Shown piece by piece: positions 46,118 through 59,380 of a stretch of 64,000 nucleotides of DNA. The DNA comes from Effrenium voratum (Eukaryota > Sar > Dinophyceae > Suessiales > Symbiodiniaceae): the NCBI GenBank assembly GCA_963377175.1, contig CAUJNA010001846.1, positions 557,501 to 621,500 of the forward strand. The letters are read 5' to 3'. Position numbers and translations under genes: made by a program. The notes under the pieces were generated by a model, which made no database searches, was not told the DNA's origin, and saw only the letters and a list, made by a program, of their open reading frames with translations. The first letter of the stretch is position 1, and each line of letters starts with the position of its first letter.

Positions 46118-49100
46118 CTGGGCTCGCAGGCCACGTCTCCGGACGGAATGGGACGCACGCCAGCGGTGGAGGACGATGTGTCGCACCACCGGAACGGATT
46201 CTGTTGAGTCCTCGATGGCTGAAAACTTAGTCTTTGATTCGCCAATCGGTAGCATAATCCACTTACAAGTCTTACAAGTCCCTTGTTCAGTGGGGTTAAC
46301 CTTGTCCGAAGGGAGGTTCAGAAACCCTGGAATGGCTCGATTCCCCTGTACAATGGTTTCAACCATGATTTCAAAGTGGTGCGAACGGATTTTGTCCATC
46401 AGTATGGGCTGTTTGTTTTGTGTTTTGCCTTTTTTCGGGGGCTGCGTCTCAGAGGAAACTCCAAAAGAAAATGAGAGAAGGGCTCCTTGTAGGGCTCCCT
46501 ATCAAACAAAGAGGACACTCCACCTATATATATATATATGGGTGCAAACGGTGGGTCCGCAAAACGGCTAAAGTTAAGTATGGAAAACGTGCGAGGGATG
46601 CAAAGCGCACGTGCTTGCATGTTCTGACCTCGAAACCATTTGGTTCTAACCAATCCGCGACCCGAAATAAGAAGGGGACAGCGGAAGGCGCATTCATCGT
46701 CAGCTCGCAAACGCCCCGTTGCACGAACGCTTATGATTGACCCGGAGGTGGGGGTTTTTCATCCCTTCCTTTTTTCCCGGCATGGTCTTCGTTGTTGATG
46801 TCATGCCGAGATCCCGGCTCCATGGGCGCCATCCGCCCCTTGCCTCGGACTGTACCATGAGGCAAACCCAGTTGGGTGTGTCAAAAATAGGGCAACCCCA
46901 AAAAAGAAGCCTGGCAAGTGGAAACATAAGACTAAAACCTGCGGTCCTTGTCCTGGTGGTTTAATCTTGACTCATGCCCATTTGAATCTGTCGCTTTTTG
47001 AGTTGGTATCCCGTTTTGGGTGCCTTAAGCCAATAGGAAAACCACGAATTCTGGTGGGTCCAACCTGAAAAAAGAGAAACCCATAGTTGTTTGGGTCACA
47101 TGTCGAAATCAGCACGAATCCGCAAGAGAGTCAGAAGTAGCAGCCCAGAAATGGTTTGGGCATCTAAATGGAAGCGGAACGTGGGCAGGGTCGGTCTTGA
47201 GGAAATCAAGTTCGACCCCACTTTCCATGGTTCCCAGGCACTTTTGGGGACCAAAACCCTTACGCCAGCCACTGAAACTGCGGAAGGTCGGGCTGATATG
47301 GCCAGTCTTTGGACGGAAACACAGCACATCGCTCCTCGAAGAGGCGAACGTGGATACTTTTGTTTGTCTGACACAAGAAATAAAACAGCGAGTTTGTCAA
47401 AAAGTTGTATCATCAAAAATGGCTCTAAACTCGCTTGCTTTCAGCTCCCCTGCTAGAAGTGAATAACTTTTGGTGGTTGAATGGAGAACCCATTAGTTTG
47501 CAAAAAGTTAACGTCCCATCCGGGCAAAATGCCCCAAAGTAAATATGTGCCCCTCGCATGGATCCCACGCTGTTGGAAGACCAGCTTCCCCAATCCCTCA
47601 AAGTTCCGCCTGGGGCCCCGGCGAAGTTTCGCCGCCGGGCGGGCGGCCCCCTACATCTAGGCCAAGTCTTCCAGCCCAAGCGTTGGAAGCAAATGTTGCG
47701 AAGCCCGCTTTTCGGGGCAGCACATGTCCCCCGTTAAACAGGGCTCCCTATATGTCCCCTCAAAACATCGCACCCATGAAGGGAAGCTCACCTGAAATGG
47801 GCAAAAAAGGTGATGTTTCAAACCACACAAAAGGAAAAGATAGGGACCCCTGCCGAAGGAAAGCATCAGAAACCAAGCAACTTTTATACCCCAAAGGAGG
47901 GGCGGTCCTTCATAGATGCTTGGAGCAACAAAAATCGGCCGTGTACCTAAAAATAAGCCGAGGCCTCGTTGTTTTGACTGGTCTGTTTCCATGCAAATGA
48001 CCAGCTCGCGTAACCTCTTCAGCGATGCTCTCTCTTATCGCTGATATTAGAGCGGCCTGTACCCACACAAGAGGTCGCTTTGCATAGGCGGGTGTACGAC
48101 GCGCAACGCAGCAGGCTTGGCAAAATGAGGCTTCATCAGTGTCGAAGGGTGGGCAGGGAGAGCCACTTGAAGAGGAAACTGGCCCACTGTTTGCAGCCGC
48201 ACACGCCGACCGATGGCAGCGCAAGCGCTTCGCTTTCCGTGAACGCACGCTGAGGGTGACCGCGGATTCTGTACAAGGATCACCCGCAAAAGGCGAATTC
48301 CAGCTCGGGATGAAGTCGCAATTGCTTCAAGAACAAAGTCTCTCAGCGCATCTTCGATACCGTGCGACTGGCAAGGGAGGCTATCAGCATTTGCCATGAG
48401 AACAGTTGAGACTCCGGAGCTGCGAAGGCAGGAGCCTTCTGACGCTCTTCTTGGCGTGCTGAAAGATCTGAACGTGGAGCTGACCATGGCACGGGAGAAC
48501 TTGTTTGCCAGTTCGGGTTCTTGCTGTGTCAGTTCGGTCTGTGAATTTGGGCGTAATTGCTATTCGAAAGCCGGGAACGACCAATGAAGGGATCTTCCTT
48601 ATAGACGAGCTCGGTTTGCCCCCTGGTGAGCCGGCTAAAATTTGTGCAAACAGACTGCTACATCTGGTTGATGGCCGGGACTCAAATCAGGGCTGGTCAA
48701 ATCGTGTTCTTGGCCGGCTAGATCCGAAGAACTGTCACACTTGTCACACCTTTTCTCACTCTGTCTCTCTCAATCATACCCAACGGAAATTGAAATGCCA
48801 ACTCACTCAAACAACACCAAATGCTTGACTCTCCAAATGAATGAGGTCAAACCGTACACTACGGACATATATCCGGGTAAAAATAATGATTCGCACCCGC
48901 GGAAAAGGACAAGACAGCAACATGTGCGGTTGCCGCAATCCGCCCAAGCACATGAAGTTCTAACGTGCCATGGCCTGTGCGCCTGTGCGCTGGCAGCTCC
49001 ACTGTGAGAGGCCTCTGTACAGTGGCTATCGGGCGATGACTGTTCTTGCCCCGGCCACCTCGGACGAGCGCCGGCACAAAGCATCGGTGGACACCTGCCT

Positions 49101-52100
49101 AGGAAGAAAACCAAAGGACCCACAACGGGTTGACAACCTTTCTGGGGGAGGTATGGGTACGACTTTGACTGTCTTGCCTAAAGCCAATGCCAACTGACAT
49201 TGCTTCCCTGTTGCTTACGGGTATGTGTTCGAGCTTTGGAGCAGAGCCGTGTTCGCCCGAGCTTGGGAAAAGAACCACAGTGCTTGGCCAACGGTCACAG
49301 GTGAATGACGTCAACTCAGATTGAATGATTAGGATCCAACTATCGGTGTTGCCCAAAAAGCCACAACTGTCAAACTGAGAACGCAAACCAGTCCAAGTAC
49401 CCTCCCACCAATTAACATGGAATGAACATGATCTTCCAGGACCCCCCAGTCAGAATCCATCTTAATTGGTGGAAGGTAACTTCAAAGGACATCATGAAAG
49501 CGAGAATGGGCTCTTTTGTCAAGGAGAAACATGGGACAGCATTAGGTCGCTTCTGAGGAACGCCAATGAGATGACCTCATGAAGATATGCGATCAAATTG
49601 TCTTCCCAAAAAGTATCAAGAGCCCAGGAACCTTGGCAGTAAGGACATCATTTCATGCTGGCCGTTCGGATCTAAATGGATTTCGTCCTATTTCTATGGG
49701 GTGTTCCTTCCAAGAGTGGTCTGAGTCCCACATGCATCCGGGGTTCCCAGTACATGGGATATTCATGTCCACCTACCGACTACCAACAAGGCAAACTCTG
49801 GCGCCACGTCCGAGGGTGCTGCGTGGCGGACGTCGGATGTTGATCGGACATGCCTCACAAATCAGGGAGCCGAGTGAGGCACCGCTATCTTGAACATGAG
49901 CCCATGTCCCACGGATTCCCTGTTGGACATTGAAAAACTGAACCTTCATCGAAAAGCCCCCTTACGAGGAGGCGGCCCCTTGGATGTTCGGCCAAGTAAG
50001 TGGTAGCCACTTGAGCGCTGCCCCATTCATAGCAGGAAGACTCCTTACAAGTGTCTTAAACTTGCCTACATTAACAACTTTCTAACCTGCGCAAATATCC
50101 AAGCAAGAAGCCTGGCCAAAGCCCTGATAGTTCCTGTGCACCGTATACCTCCCTCTGGTCGGAGGGCATGGGCGCTTGCTTCAAGTGACCCTCTGCACAG
50201 TGACCCAGCCCCGAAGGAAGCCACAAAAGGCAGCAGTGTCCACTTGTGAGGGTCGGGCATCTTCCCGCAGCTTTATATGGGTGTGAGTGTGTTTCTGGAG
50301 AAACCGAAGGGAAACCCCTGATTGGGGGGGGGTCTCCCCTCAACCAAGACAACACCAGGTCTCGCTGACTTCTTAACAACATTTTAAGTGAGATGTTCCT
50401 CATTTACTCGGAGACCGGCTGTTGCTAGGCATTTGGGATGACTGCTTTTAGGCTAGCCTGTTTGTGGTTGTTTTCAAGAGAAGGCTCAATGAAGCCAACC
50501 TTTTGGAGAATCATGGATGATCACCACTCCAGCTAACCCCAGAACGCATTTCAGAATGGGGAAGCCCCCTGCATATATTTGGGGCTGTCCCATTTTTTCT
50601 TTTTTGTTCTTCTTTTTTAAACTCCTCAAAATGTGTGGTGTCCCTGTAATTCCCATGTAAACCAACCCGCAAAAGGTACCCTCAAAAAAGACACACACAC
50701 ACACAGACACCCATTGCCCAACTCATCGATGAGCACCAAAACGTCAGAGTAACATACATCTCAGAGTGAGCTGCTTCCAGCTTGAATGGAGGTCCACCAT
50801 GAAACGTCACATGCGATATCACGCTCAGTTCGCTTGGGCCCAGGCGATCTACTTCTCCACTGGCACTCCCTGCACCACCTGCCCCTGCACCACCTGCGGT
50901 CTGAAGCGAACTCACCCTGACCCCCAGTAGCTATGGCAAAAGGGCACCTTTTTTGTTGCTGGAGTTCATTTGAAAGGGAAACCAGGCTATGAAATATTTG
51001 AGCTTCAACTGGGGACTTTGGTGGATTTCATTTATATGTTGATTAATGTCGACCAAGCATGTTTGAAGGAACACCGCCGTTGATGAAGCTCCTCTTAACG
51101 ATCACTGAAACACTGTGTGCGTCTTAGGAACACCCAGTCATTCAATCACTGCGGCGGTCCACTACTGGCATAGACACGACTCGTTGCGTTGAGCGTCATA
51201 ACATGGGTGCTTCTCAAAATAGCGGGCCCACAATAACAACTAAAGGGGTCCACCATTTTGAGAAACTCCCATCTATTCACTTTGTCTCACGAAGGTGAAC
51301 ACCTACTGTATGTTGGGGGCGCATCGAAGCGTGGAAGGCGCACATTGAATGTGAAGACATTGACTAAATGAACAAAAATGTATCACACCCTTTGCGTGTC
51401 CCTTCTCTGACCCTTCTGCGGATGTACCAAAACCAAGAGAAACAGGCTGTGCAAGACGGATCTAAGTCGCTAGATGCGATGCCACTACACAAAGTGCTGT
51501 TGACATATAAGGGGCTGGAGAATTGCAAAAAACAAGATGCCACCTTTTTGGATAAATGCAAATTCAGAACAAAACTGAAGCGTGTGGCGATGTTGGATTT
51601 GTTTGCTTGGCCACGGTTGGCCTTCCATTTTGTCCTCTGTGTGGGTGCAATAACCTCGACATGACCTTTTTGCACCAGCTCCAACCATTTGCACAACAGG
51701 CTACGGATCGCACGCTCCTGAAAAAAGCTCGAAGAGACAACACCTGCAGTCTGTCTGTCCACGCCGCCACCAGGTTGCCACACGCGCAACAGCACAAGTC
51801 ATGATGTTCAAAGGGCAGATGGAAACATGTCGCGTGTGAGAACAAACCCGCTCGGGATCAAGCTGGCACGAGCCAAATCCCCCGTTCCAGCCTGGTTGTG
51901 TGCCTGAGCCTGGCATTTCGGACATACAGGGATGTGCACGTGAACAACTCCAACCTTCTTGGGCGGGGGGCATGGGACGGGGGTCTTTTTCGAGGGTACC
52001 CCCTTTTTGTGGTTGCAAAGGGAAACCGAAAGGAAACCGCACCATTTGTTTCGGGGCGTCCCCCTAAAACAAAAAAAAACACATACCCAATTGCGTGCAA

Positions 52101-52629
52101 AGTAGGCGAAAGAACTAGTGCAATGTCTACCCAGGGCTTCAAATCATTGCGTTTCCCCAAAAAACAGTGTTTCTCTTGAGCATGACACATCGGTGTCAGT
52201 GGCATATACAGCGTAGGCGATCCTTCAACTGTGTCTTTGGGGGTATCTGTAAACATGGAGTGTAGCTGTCATTGCATAGTGACAAGTGACGTTGCATCTA
52301 AACACATCTTCGGAATCTGAACAAATCATCTTCGAAACCAAAACGGGATGGCAACACGATGTGCGAGACCAGCCAGACCTAGGGTTCCCCGAAACATCAT
52401 CCCCAAAGGAACGCATTGAATTGGCCCTTTTCGGCCATGTCTCCTCCTGCACGGGGGAACACTCGGAAGGCCTGAGTCCCGACTCCCGCCTCTGCCGGCG
52501 GTGCTGACGCCCGCGGCACCTTCAGTTCAGAGACGCTCGGTTGGATGAGGCCGATGGTGGGCGAATTGAGCGGGCCATCTTTCGGCAGATCTGCTTGTTT
52601 CCTAACAGCTGCTTCCTTGTAGCGTCAAG

Positions 52630-52890
52630 GTTGCACATGTCCAAACCACTTTCGTTTCGAGGGGAATTGAAGGCTTCTGGTTTCAAAAGGACCTGGAGGT
52701 TCAACATCTCCAAACCACCTTCGTTTTCAGAGGAACTGAAAGCTTCTAGTTTCGAAGTTCAACATGTCCAAACCACTTTCGCTTCAAGGGGAACTGAGGC
52801 TTCTAGTAACTGAAGGCTTCTAGTTTCAAAAGGAACTGAAGGTTCAACATGTCCAAACCACTTTCGAGAGGAACTGGAGGGTCAACATGT
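52630..52890 (+). repeat. degenerate tandem repeat around ACATGTCCAAACCACTTTCG
   Basis: About five imperfect units of 45-60 bp combining ACATGTCCAAACCACTTTCG with GAGGGGAACTGAAGGCTTCT. Open frames here translate the repeat. Confidence 0.7.
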
Positions 52891-53746
52891 CACACTACTT
52901 TGGTTTCACAGCAGGTGCTCTGCCAAAAACCGGTTTCCTCATGGGTGTGCGTGTGTGTGTGTGTGTTTGTTTGTGGAGGACCCCAAAAAATGGCTGGCTT
53001 CTTTGTGGCTGTCCTGTAAACCCACAAGAAAGGGGTGCCACCCACATGGCAACATGGCATCCAGTCGCACCCCTGATCCACAGCTGGAGAGTTCGGGACC
53101 TTGGGGGGACCTACCTCCGCTTTTCTCCAAACTAAAAAAGATACCCTCGCTCACCCAGTGGATCCCGGCTACCACTATGTAACCAGCCATTCCTTTTGGT
53201 TTCAAAAGGTGGTTTCCTTGGTTACCCACAATGGATCCACTGGGGTCAGGCTAACATGGAAGGTGCCCGGTACCCCTGTAACGCGGAATGTCCTCTTCCC
53301 CAAAAATCCAGGGAGCTTTCATGTTTGTCTTAGTCTGCGGGAGGGTATTCCTAGATTATGATGGTCCATATTAAGCGAACCTCAAAATGTGTAAATTCAT
53401 GTCAAAAGGGATCCTTGGTGAATCTTCTAGCCGGACAGGGCAGATGAAGGAAGCCCAAACAACAAGCTAAAAGGATCTAAAAGGTAAGTACAGGGGAAAC
53501 AAAAAAGCCCAAAACGAAAGGCAAAACAAGTAAGTCTACATAAGTGTCCTGTTGGAAAAATGATGCTTCTGGTAGATTATGAAACAACGAGGCCAACCAG
53601 AAATCGCGGTCTATGTCCTACCAAAACAACCAAACAGGACACCTAATTATGTAAGTCTGGTCCTGATCCCTCAGTCACAATCACAACCTGGTACCAAAAG
53701 GGTCTATATACCCAAACCAATGCAGATCATTTAAACGGCGGCCTCA

Positions 53747-53747
53747 A

Positions 53748-53778
<31 letters not shown>

Positions 53779-53801
53779 ATATGTATATATATATATATAT
53801 G
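53747..53801. repeat. (AT)n microsatellite
   Basis: Alternating AT with one interruption (TTTATAATATG) over about 55 bp. Confidence 0.9.
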
Positions 53802-55766
53802 ATTGGGACGTTCCCCTACCATTCTTGATCCACCCGGGTTTTGATTGCGGCTATCCAGGCTTCACCTCTGAATGCTTTCGGTGCCCGGCCTCTCCCGCGC
53901 GCGCCGCCAGGAGGTGTTGAACCACTGGCGGGGTGCCGCCAAGGACGTCACTGAGGATCTGCTGACGCATGTCCTGCACGTCGAGGTGTCTTATTTGAGT
54001 GCGTCTGTTTGTTGAGGGAAAACGAAATGGGAAACCGCAGCCAGTTTAGGGCGTCCCTGAACACAAAAAAAGAAACATACCCTCATAGCTTCCCTCTACT
54101 TGGTGGTTATGTTATAAAGATGCTGGGGTTCAAACCTCCAATCCAAGCCACCAACTAAGGGTAAACTGCTACCCATTTGCTCGAGTCGAGGGCTTCTCTT
54201 ATTGGACACCGAAGGCTAGAAAACACGGAGGCCCTTGCCTCGCGGGTTGTGGAAGGCACCTCCGGCCGCTGCATCTCCTGCATGGCCTGCCACGATTCGC
54301 AGCGTTTCGACGTGCCTCGGGGGAAAAACCGAAGCGATCAAAAGGACATGATCCAAGCGCCCGCTTAGAGGCTGACTATACACAAACGCCAACCATCTAA
54401 AGTAGTGGTTCAGGCAGCCAGCGCCACGCTTGCACCGCTCTCATCTAGCTCCAGCCCACCCACCTCCGGCCACCTATTCACTCAGGTCCCTGTGTTTGTT
54501 ACCCACAGCTCGGGTGGAACCCACTGAACGTGGTAGAAATCCTTGGGGCATCAACCTTCAGATCTCATCTCTCAGCGGATGCTCAGCTCCCGCCAAACGT
54601 GCCATTTTGAGACTATGGCTCCATGGCATAGCCAAAAACCCCAGTAAGCTGAGGAATCCCACGTCATTCAAAAGGTCTCAGTCTTTCCTTGCCTGGTTCT
54701 TGGACACCTCCCGTTTGACTAGTCGAAAGAGGCAACTAATGTAACAAAGTTATGTCTCTCTCACTTGTTACATTCCTTGCTCTTTAAGCCATTAAGTTGA
54801 CCAAGGCTCCCAGGACCTCAACCCTTTGCAAATCTATGTGCACGTTACTTCTCACTTGTTCCTCGCAGCTTTTCCGATCCCAAGTTCACCTGTCCGATCC
54901 CAAACAGGGGTTCAATTAAAACAACCGCCACTTTTTGGAGCTTCCAAACAGGGAAATGGCTCCGAAACCCTGCCCAAGGATAGGGGTTGCACCAAAAACT
55001 CTTGGAAGCTACCTGTAAAACGGGCCCCAACTTCGCCGCCCTGACTCAACCCCTTCGCTTCTCTTTCGCGCCTCGTCCATGGTCATGAGCCGCGCAGACG
55101 GCGCCTTCCGATTCACCGTGGCGCTCACGGAGCCCATCACTGCCGTGCCCTGCACCTGGCCACCGGCGGCAGTGGGCAACGAACAGTGGGTGGAGCAGTC
55201 CCCACACACGCGGGATGAACCCGAAGGCTGGTGGTTGATACTTGCTAAAATATAATGGTCCTTGCCAACATCACCGAGGGATCGTTCCATGTTGCCATTT
55301 CTTGAAAACCAGCTTCTCAGCTTGGTTTGGTTTCTTGGGACCGGGGCGGGATTGCGCTTACCTTCAAAGGGCATGGACCAATTCGGGGGGTTGCCTCCCC
55401 CCCCCGAAAGTTTCTGAGTTCCCGCAGAAACCCGCAAAGAGACCTAGCTGAATGGAAGTGCAATCCTCAGTGGACAGCGGAGCCTCATGGGAAATGGTCA
55501 TGGAAGCAAGCGGTCGCGAGTGGCTTTCGGCACCATGCGTGTGTCATTATGTTCCAACTGTTGCCTCAAGCTGACAGGTGCTTGGGTTGCAAAAGCAAGA
55601 GACTAATTTTGACACATTGTTCTGATCAAGAACTGTTGGTACGGCGTCAATCAAGTATCAGGCTTCATACGGTAACCTTGGCAAAGCACGCAGCACATTT
55701 TGTGCGTCGATGGCATTGCACGGCATTTGACTTGTTGATAAGTCGCGAAAGCTCGGCCTAGATCTC

Positions 55767-58629
55767 TCAGTCGAGAGCCTTCACTGTCATTCGCACGGGC
55801 ACTCCCTCAACGATGACGATGCGACGGTGAAACTTGAAGGCATCTTCTGCTCCAAGATGGTTGATGATAAACATGTTGTTTTTTGAGAATTGCAGCTGGG
55901 CGTTCAGCTCGGTGAGGGCTTTGAGCTGAGCTGCTTTAACCCAGCTGTCAGGCACCTCCTGACTGTCTCCCAAAGCACGCACAATAAAGCGGTAGCCATT
56001 CCGCGCCTTGTGCACGTGCCCTTCCGTGAGTACAACGGGCCCTCCATCCAGCGGTAAACGCTCGTTGAAGAAGAATCCTTGCCCGCCAGACAAGCAAAAC
56101 GCATCCTGGATGATTTTGAGCGCCTTCCAGCAAAGGCTGCCCAGAATCAGAGAGCTCTTGATGAGCTTCTCCTTCCCTTCCAACTTGATGCATTCAGACT
56201 GAACCTGCACATTCAGCATTTTGCATAAGTGTTGCCAATGATCCCTGGCCACCGCTATGTCGCGCACCATGGTGGCCAAGACTTGCAGGAAGAGGCGCCT
56301 CTTGGCCGCGTTGCTCATGGGGCCGTGCACATGTTCCGCTTCCTCGGGCACCTCTGCGGAGCCGGTGGCCAAGAACCAGAAGCGATGGCCCGGGGAAGCG
56401 TCGAAGAGCCAGGACGGCGCCTCGGCCTCCTCTCCGGTGGCTTTCCGCTGAAGCGCAACACAGGGGGTGGCTTTCAAAGGAAAAGGTGGAAATCCCCTGG
56501 GAAATGGAGAAAAACCCATCTGAACCAGTAACCCACTCTCTACCTAAGAGCCTAAGATGGAACACTCGTTAAAACCCAACCAACCCAAACAAAGCCTGGC
56601 ACACTTGGGCTGAAAATCATCTAACTATGCTGACCCAACTGGTTTGAACATGTGTGCAGTACATGACAGCCGGAGTTCCAACACGTTTAAACAAGTGTCA
56701 GCCGGAAACCGAACATGCTTAAACGAATTGGTGCTTAAACGTGTTTAGCCCCCTGCTCCTCATACTTCCGGTCTTTGAGGTTGGGCCCCAGCTTTTCCAG
56801 CACTAACAAGGCCTCCTGCCGACAGTCCTGCGCCTCCTGCAAAGTCGCAGCTGCCTTGTGCTCCTGCTGGTTCTTCCGGAATTCTGCAACCTGCTCCTCC
56901 ATGGTTGCGACCTTCTGAGCGAACGGGGCACATTTCAAAATGGCCTGCGGGCTGATCGTCTCCACCGCGAATGTGAATTGCTGACCGCTTGCCTCCTCCT
57001 CCTCCCAAGAGTCGGGCAAGTCCGACTTGGCTCCCGCCAGCAACCCAGCCACGCGCCGCGCAAACATCACGCTCACCTTTTGCTCGTGTTGGCCAAGGCA
57101 ATCAGCGGGCTCTGAGCTGATAAACAGCGGCTGTGGGTTGCGAAGGCTATGAAGAAGGTTCAGAGGCAAAGTGGACAGCGTGCCACTGCAATATGACTGC
57201 AGCAAATCATATTGCACACGTTCTGCCAGAAATGTTCTCACGACAGGATCCAAGTCCCCCGGTGGGAAGACACACGTCAAGCCGCAAGCCAGACTAGACT
57301 TCCATGTCCAGGCGTTGTCAAAGCCATCAAACTGACCGTAAGCAGGCCTTACTTGCCCAGGGACCTGGAAACAAGGTTAACCATCTAAGCTTCACCAAGC
57401 ACGGACCAAACCAGGGAAACCAAAAGGTTAGAAGATCGCCTTTGGGCAACTGAGAGGCAGGTCATATTGACGCAAGAACAGTTCTACTTCTGCATCTGCA
57501 AGCTTGTGCTGCGCTACTGCCTTCCAGTCGAATACCTTGATGCTGATTGAGAGGGGGAACTGGGTCTGCAAGGGCGAGATGGGGCGCTTCAGGGTCTGAC
57601 CGTCGCGATCCTGGATGATACAGTCCTCGGCATTCCATCTTTCGAACAGCAAGCCGAGTTGCCCTTTCCAATTGAGCCATTGAAGAGTCTCAGAAGCATC
57701 TCTGGACGATGGGGCAATCAACTTGACCTCCTCTACCAGCTGCACAATGGACTTTTCCTCCGAAGTTGCAGTGGAAAAGTCGGTTCCAGCCAGGCACGCC
57801 AGCGCCTTCAAAGACTCAAAGTGGGGCAGCCCTAAGGCCGCCAAGCGTCCAGGCACCCACAAACCCTTGGCGCGCAACTGGCGCTCCTCTGTGAATGAAA
57901 ATGACTTCGAAGGCACAACGCAACCTTCGAAACTCACCAAGAAGTCCCCATCATTTGATATCAGAAAGCTGGCTGCTTGCTTCTTAGCGTACAATGCCGT
58001 CACGGCGTCTGCATCAATCTGCAAGGAGTGTGCCCGCAGGATCCGGTGGCCGCCACCTATCCTTTTGACCACCTCAAGCAGGACCCTCTTCATTTCCATC
58101 ATGCAAAGCATCCCGCCGCCGCGGGGGCAGTATCCGACCTTGCCGTACGTCAAAACCGCCTCCTGCTGCTTCAGCAGCTTGTCACATGTGCGGCGCAGCT
58201 GTTCTTGCTCTTTCCTTCAAAACCCACTCGCATGGTTGCAACGCACTCTTTTTTGTAGCCCCCTACTAAAACTGATCAGAACCAAACAACAAATACAAAA
58301 AGCAACTTGATCCAAGCACAGTGAAGCGTCGCATCTGCGCATGGCTGTGGCATGCCGTCCAAGACGAAGTGCAGCTCTGCGCCGGGACATGCCTCCACGA
58401 TCTTCAGCAGGATCGCCCGAAGTAACTCCTCCATCTCCTGCAGCCGCGGCAGCCCTGGCCAGCCCAACTGCCAGCTGGGGCCGGTGGCCAGGTCCATCAA
58501 AAAGTTGGTGCCGTCCACCACAATGACCTCACTGAGGCCTTTCTGCCGCGCCTCCGCCCAGATCTCCGCCAAAGGCTTGGGTTCGTATTCACGGGACACG
58601 TGCCCGTTGAATCCGCATTTCACTCCCAT
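55767..58629 (-). CDS. XPG/FEN1-type PIN-domain protein, four exons (about 784 aa)
   Basis: Exons: 58346-58629, 57440-58214, 56750-57364, 55767-56447. All phases join and total length is divisible by three. Donors are CA|GC, AAG|GC and GGG|GC; acceptors are AAG|G, CAG|G and CAG|C. The N-terminus MGVKCGFNGHV resembles the MGxxG start of the family. VIVVDGTNFLMDL and LHFVLDGMP give the first acidic strands, QIDADAVTALYAKKQAASFL then ISNDGDFLVSF the XPG-I-like core, and LKALACLAGTDF the GxDY-like element. The C-terminal half (exons 3-4) is helical and not recognised. Family members are structure-specific nucleases or, as in asteroid/FAM120, non-catalytic relatives; which applies here is unclear. 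The start at 58629 is a choice; an upstream exon cannot be excluded. Confidence 0.65.
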
Positions 58630-59149
58630 GGCACTTTGGCTCCCGTGAGCCAGGCACCACTTTTCCCTTGAACCAGGTGCCTGGCTCAAGGGCCAAAATG
58701 TGTTGGCTACCTTTGAAGCCGCGAAACTGGCGGCAGGCGACGTGCAAAATTGTCTGGGACTTCTGGAGGTCGTGCATGGCATCTTTGTTGCTGGATTGTG
58801 CAAGGAAACCAAAACGAAGACATTTGGAGGGGGACCAAAACGAACACATGTGGAGGGGCCCCATATTTGCAAACATTTTTTTTCTGGGTAAACAAGTAGC
58901 GTCCGGGGCCATGGAAAGCTTCTGCACGGACTGCTCCGAGCAATGCTCGAAGTGCGCTATAAGCTCTGCGCAGGAGTTGTCTCACTTTGCAATCCCGACA
59001 AGTCAAGGATATATGGGTGTCCTTTTGAGGGTGCCACTTTTTGTGGATTTAAAGGGAACCCAAAAGAACACCGAAGCCATTTTGGGGTCTCCCTTAAAAC
59101 CGACATACTTGTGTATTTCAGACAGACCGACCTGCCAGGGCGGAGTTGG

Positions 59150-59297
59150 ACATGTGGGGGTTGATCAGGTCCGTGATACATGGGATGACCATTGGTTAAA
59201 CCACGAAAAAACATATTTGATATTTCAATCGCCAAATGGGAAAGGGGACCCTTGGTCATTTGGGGGTCAGGAATATTGATCAACCCCCATGTGTCAA
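59150..59297. repeat. MITE-like repeat, family 3
   Basis: ACATGTGGGGGTTGATCA at the left faces TGATCAACCCCCATGTGT at the right. A fragment of the same end (TGATCAACCCCCCATGTAAG) is at window positions 1-20. Confidence 0.55.
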
Positions 59298-59339
59298 ACC
59301 AGGGATCCTTTCAACTGGGAATGATATCCCCCCGCAAAA

Positions 59340-59380
59340 ACAAACACACACACACACAACACACACACACACACACACAA
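59340..59380. repeat. (AC)n microsatellite
   Basis: CACACACA runs interrupted by two AACAC/ACAAC breaks. Confidence 0.9.

Larger units (their letters stand above)
46118..55766. other. repeat-rich host stretch without a confident gene
   Basis: Should contain the 5' end of the RAD23-like gene just above 46117, but no start exon was identified. It includes a short AT tract at about 46525-46540, AC/TG runs at about 50692-50706 and 52945-52963, clustered near-repeats of TTCAACATGTCCAAACCACT (52630-52870) and an AT tract at 53747-53801. No open frame here shows a recognisable domain. Confidence 0.4.
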
